Of a stretch of DNA of 7,227 bases, positions 7,032 through 7,227 are shown piece after piece; the first letter of the stretch is position 1; each line of letters begins with the position of its first letter. This DNA is from CAZPWQ01 sp964590495. Lineage in GTDB: Bacteria; Bacteroidota; Rhodothermia; Balneolales; Balneolaceae. Made by a program: the position numbers and the translations under genes. The notes beneath the pieces were generated by a model, which did no database searches, was not told the origin of the DNA, and saw only the letters and a list, made by a program, of their open reading frames with translations. The stretch is taken from positions 1 to 7,227 of the forward strand of contig CAZPWQ010000145.1 of assembly GCA_964590495.1 (NCBI GenBank), written 5' to 3'.

Positions 7032-7227
7032 ACTATAGAATGGAAAAACTACGCGAACAGATATGAGGTCAAAAGCCTATCCCATCAGCAATTATCGGGA
7101 ATGTGGAATTCGATCTTTTCGCCTCAGAACAGATGATTTTGGCAGATCCAGGCGTCGGAAGAAGAAGGGTTCTTCTCCAATGTGCCCTTAACTTGTTATA
7201 CCCAAAATAGCTTTTAAACTGTGTATT
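7032..7227. other. Post-transposase stretch, possible element end
   Basis: No gene is supported here. A 7-bp hairpin, AGAAGAA 7160-7166 with TTCTTCT 7170-7176, lies about 130 bases past the transposase remnant. Tetranucleotides GTTC (7169-7172) and CTTG (7192-7195) are present; IS91 is known to insert next to GAAC/CAAG targets (GTTC/CTTG on the other strand), with its origin end on the 3' side of the transposase gene. The right end of the element could therefore lie here, but such short sequences occur often by chance. Confidence 0.25.

Noticed and set aside
6802..7038. + strand 78-residue open frame
   Set aside because: The neighbouring frame over the same bases carries the CRHCGRP zinc-ribbon-like sequence expected of the transposase C-terminus, so this frame is a shadow.

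Overview
The window reads as ordinary chromosomal DNA from a Bacteroidota-like bacterium, possibly a marine or halophilic Balneolales-type lineage. The reasons are a moderate GC content, few recognisable Shine-Dalgarno sequences, a TlpA-family thioredoxin with a long helical periplasmic N-terminus, and an IS91-type transposase relic. This placement is inferred from style; no marker gene is present.

Left part (1-2559, + strand): three genes run in one direction. They are a small single-domain protein resembling the DUF4242/SCO4226-like fold, a berberine-bridge-type FAD-linked oxidoreductase, and a class I SAM-dependent methyltransferase whose start codon lies inside the end of the oxidoreductase gene (8-nt overlap). 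The last two are almost certainly co-transcribed and translationally coupled, and look like a small oxidation/methylation module acting on an unknown small molecule.

Middle (2560-4457): a convergent intergenic region carries a weak terminator-like hairpin for the minus strand. Next is a secreted TlpA-like thioredoxin on the minus strand. Directly upstream of it, and overlapping it by ATGA, is a small coiled-coil-like reading frame (69 aa if repaired) that is broken by an apparent single-base deletion. The following stretch of about 400 bases has no gene but holds several inverted repeats in a locally GC-richer patch.

Right part (4458-6411): two integral membrane protein genes converge with a 22-base gap. 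One encodes a DUF2254 protein (+) and the other a DUF421/YetF-type protein (-). Both are common envelope proteins of poorly known function.

Right end (about 6582-7031): a degraded 3' piece of an IS91-family (Y2/HUH) transposase is readable only by joining three segments across two frameshifts. It lacks everything up to and including the catalytic tyrosine region. The final 196 bases may include the end of that element.

I found no CRISPR array, tRNA, rRNA, complete mobile element or obvious defence system. The least ordinary items are the frameshifted small gene before the thioredoxin gene, the structured non-coding patch, and the IS91 relic.
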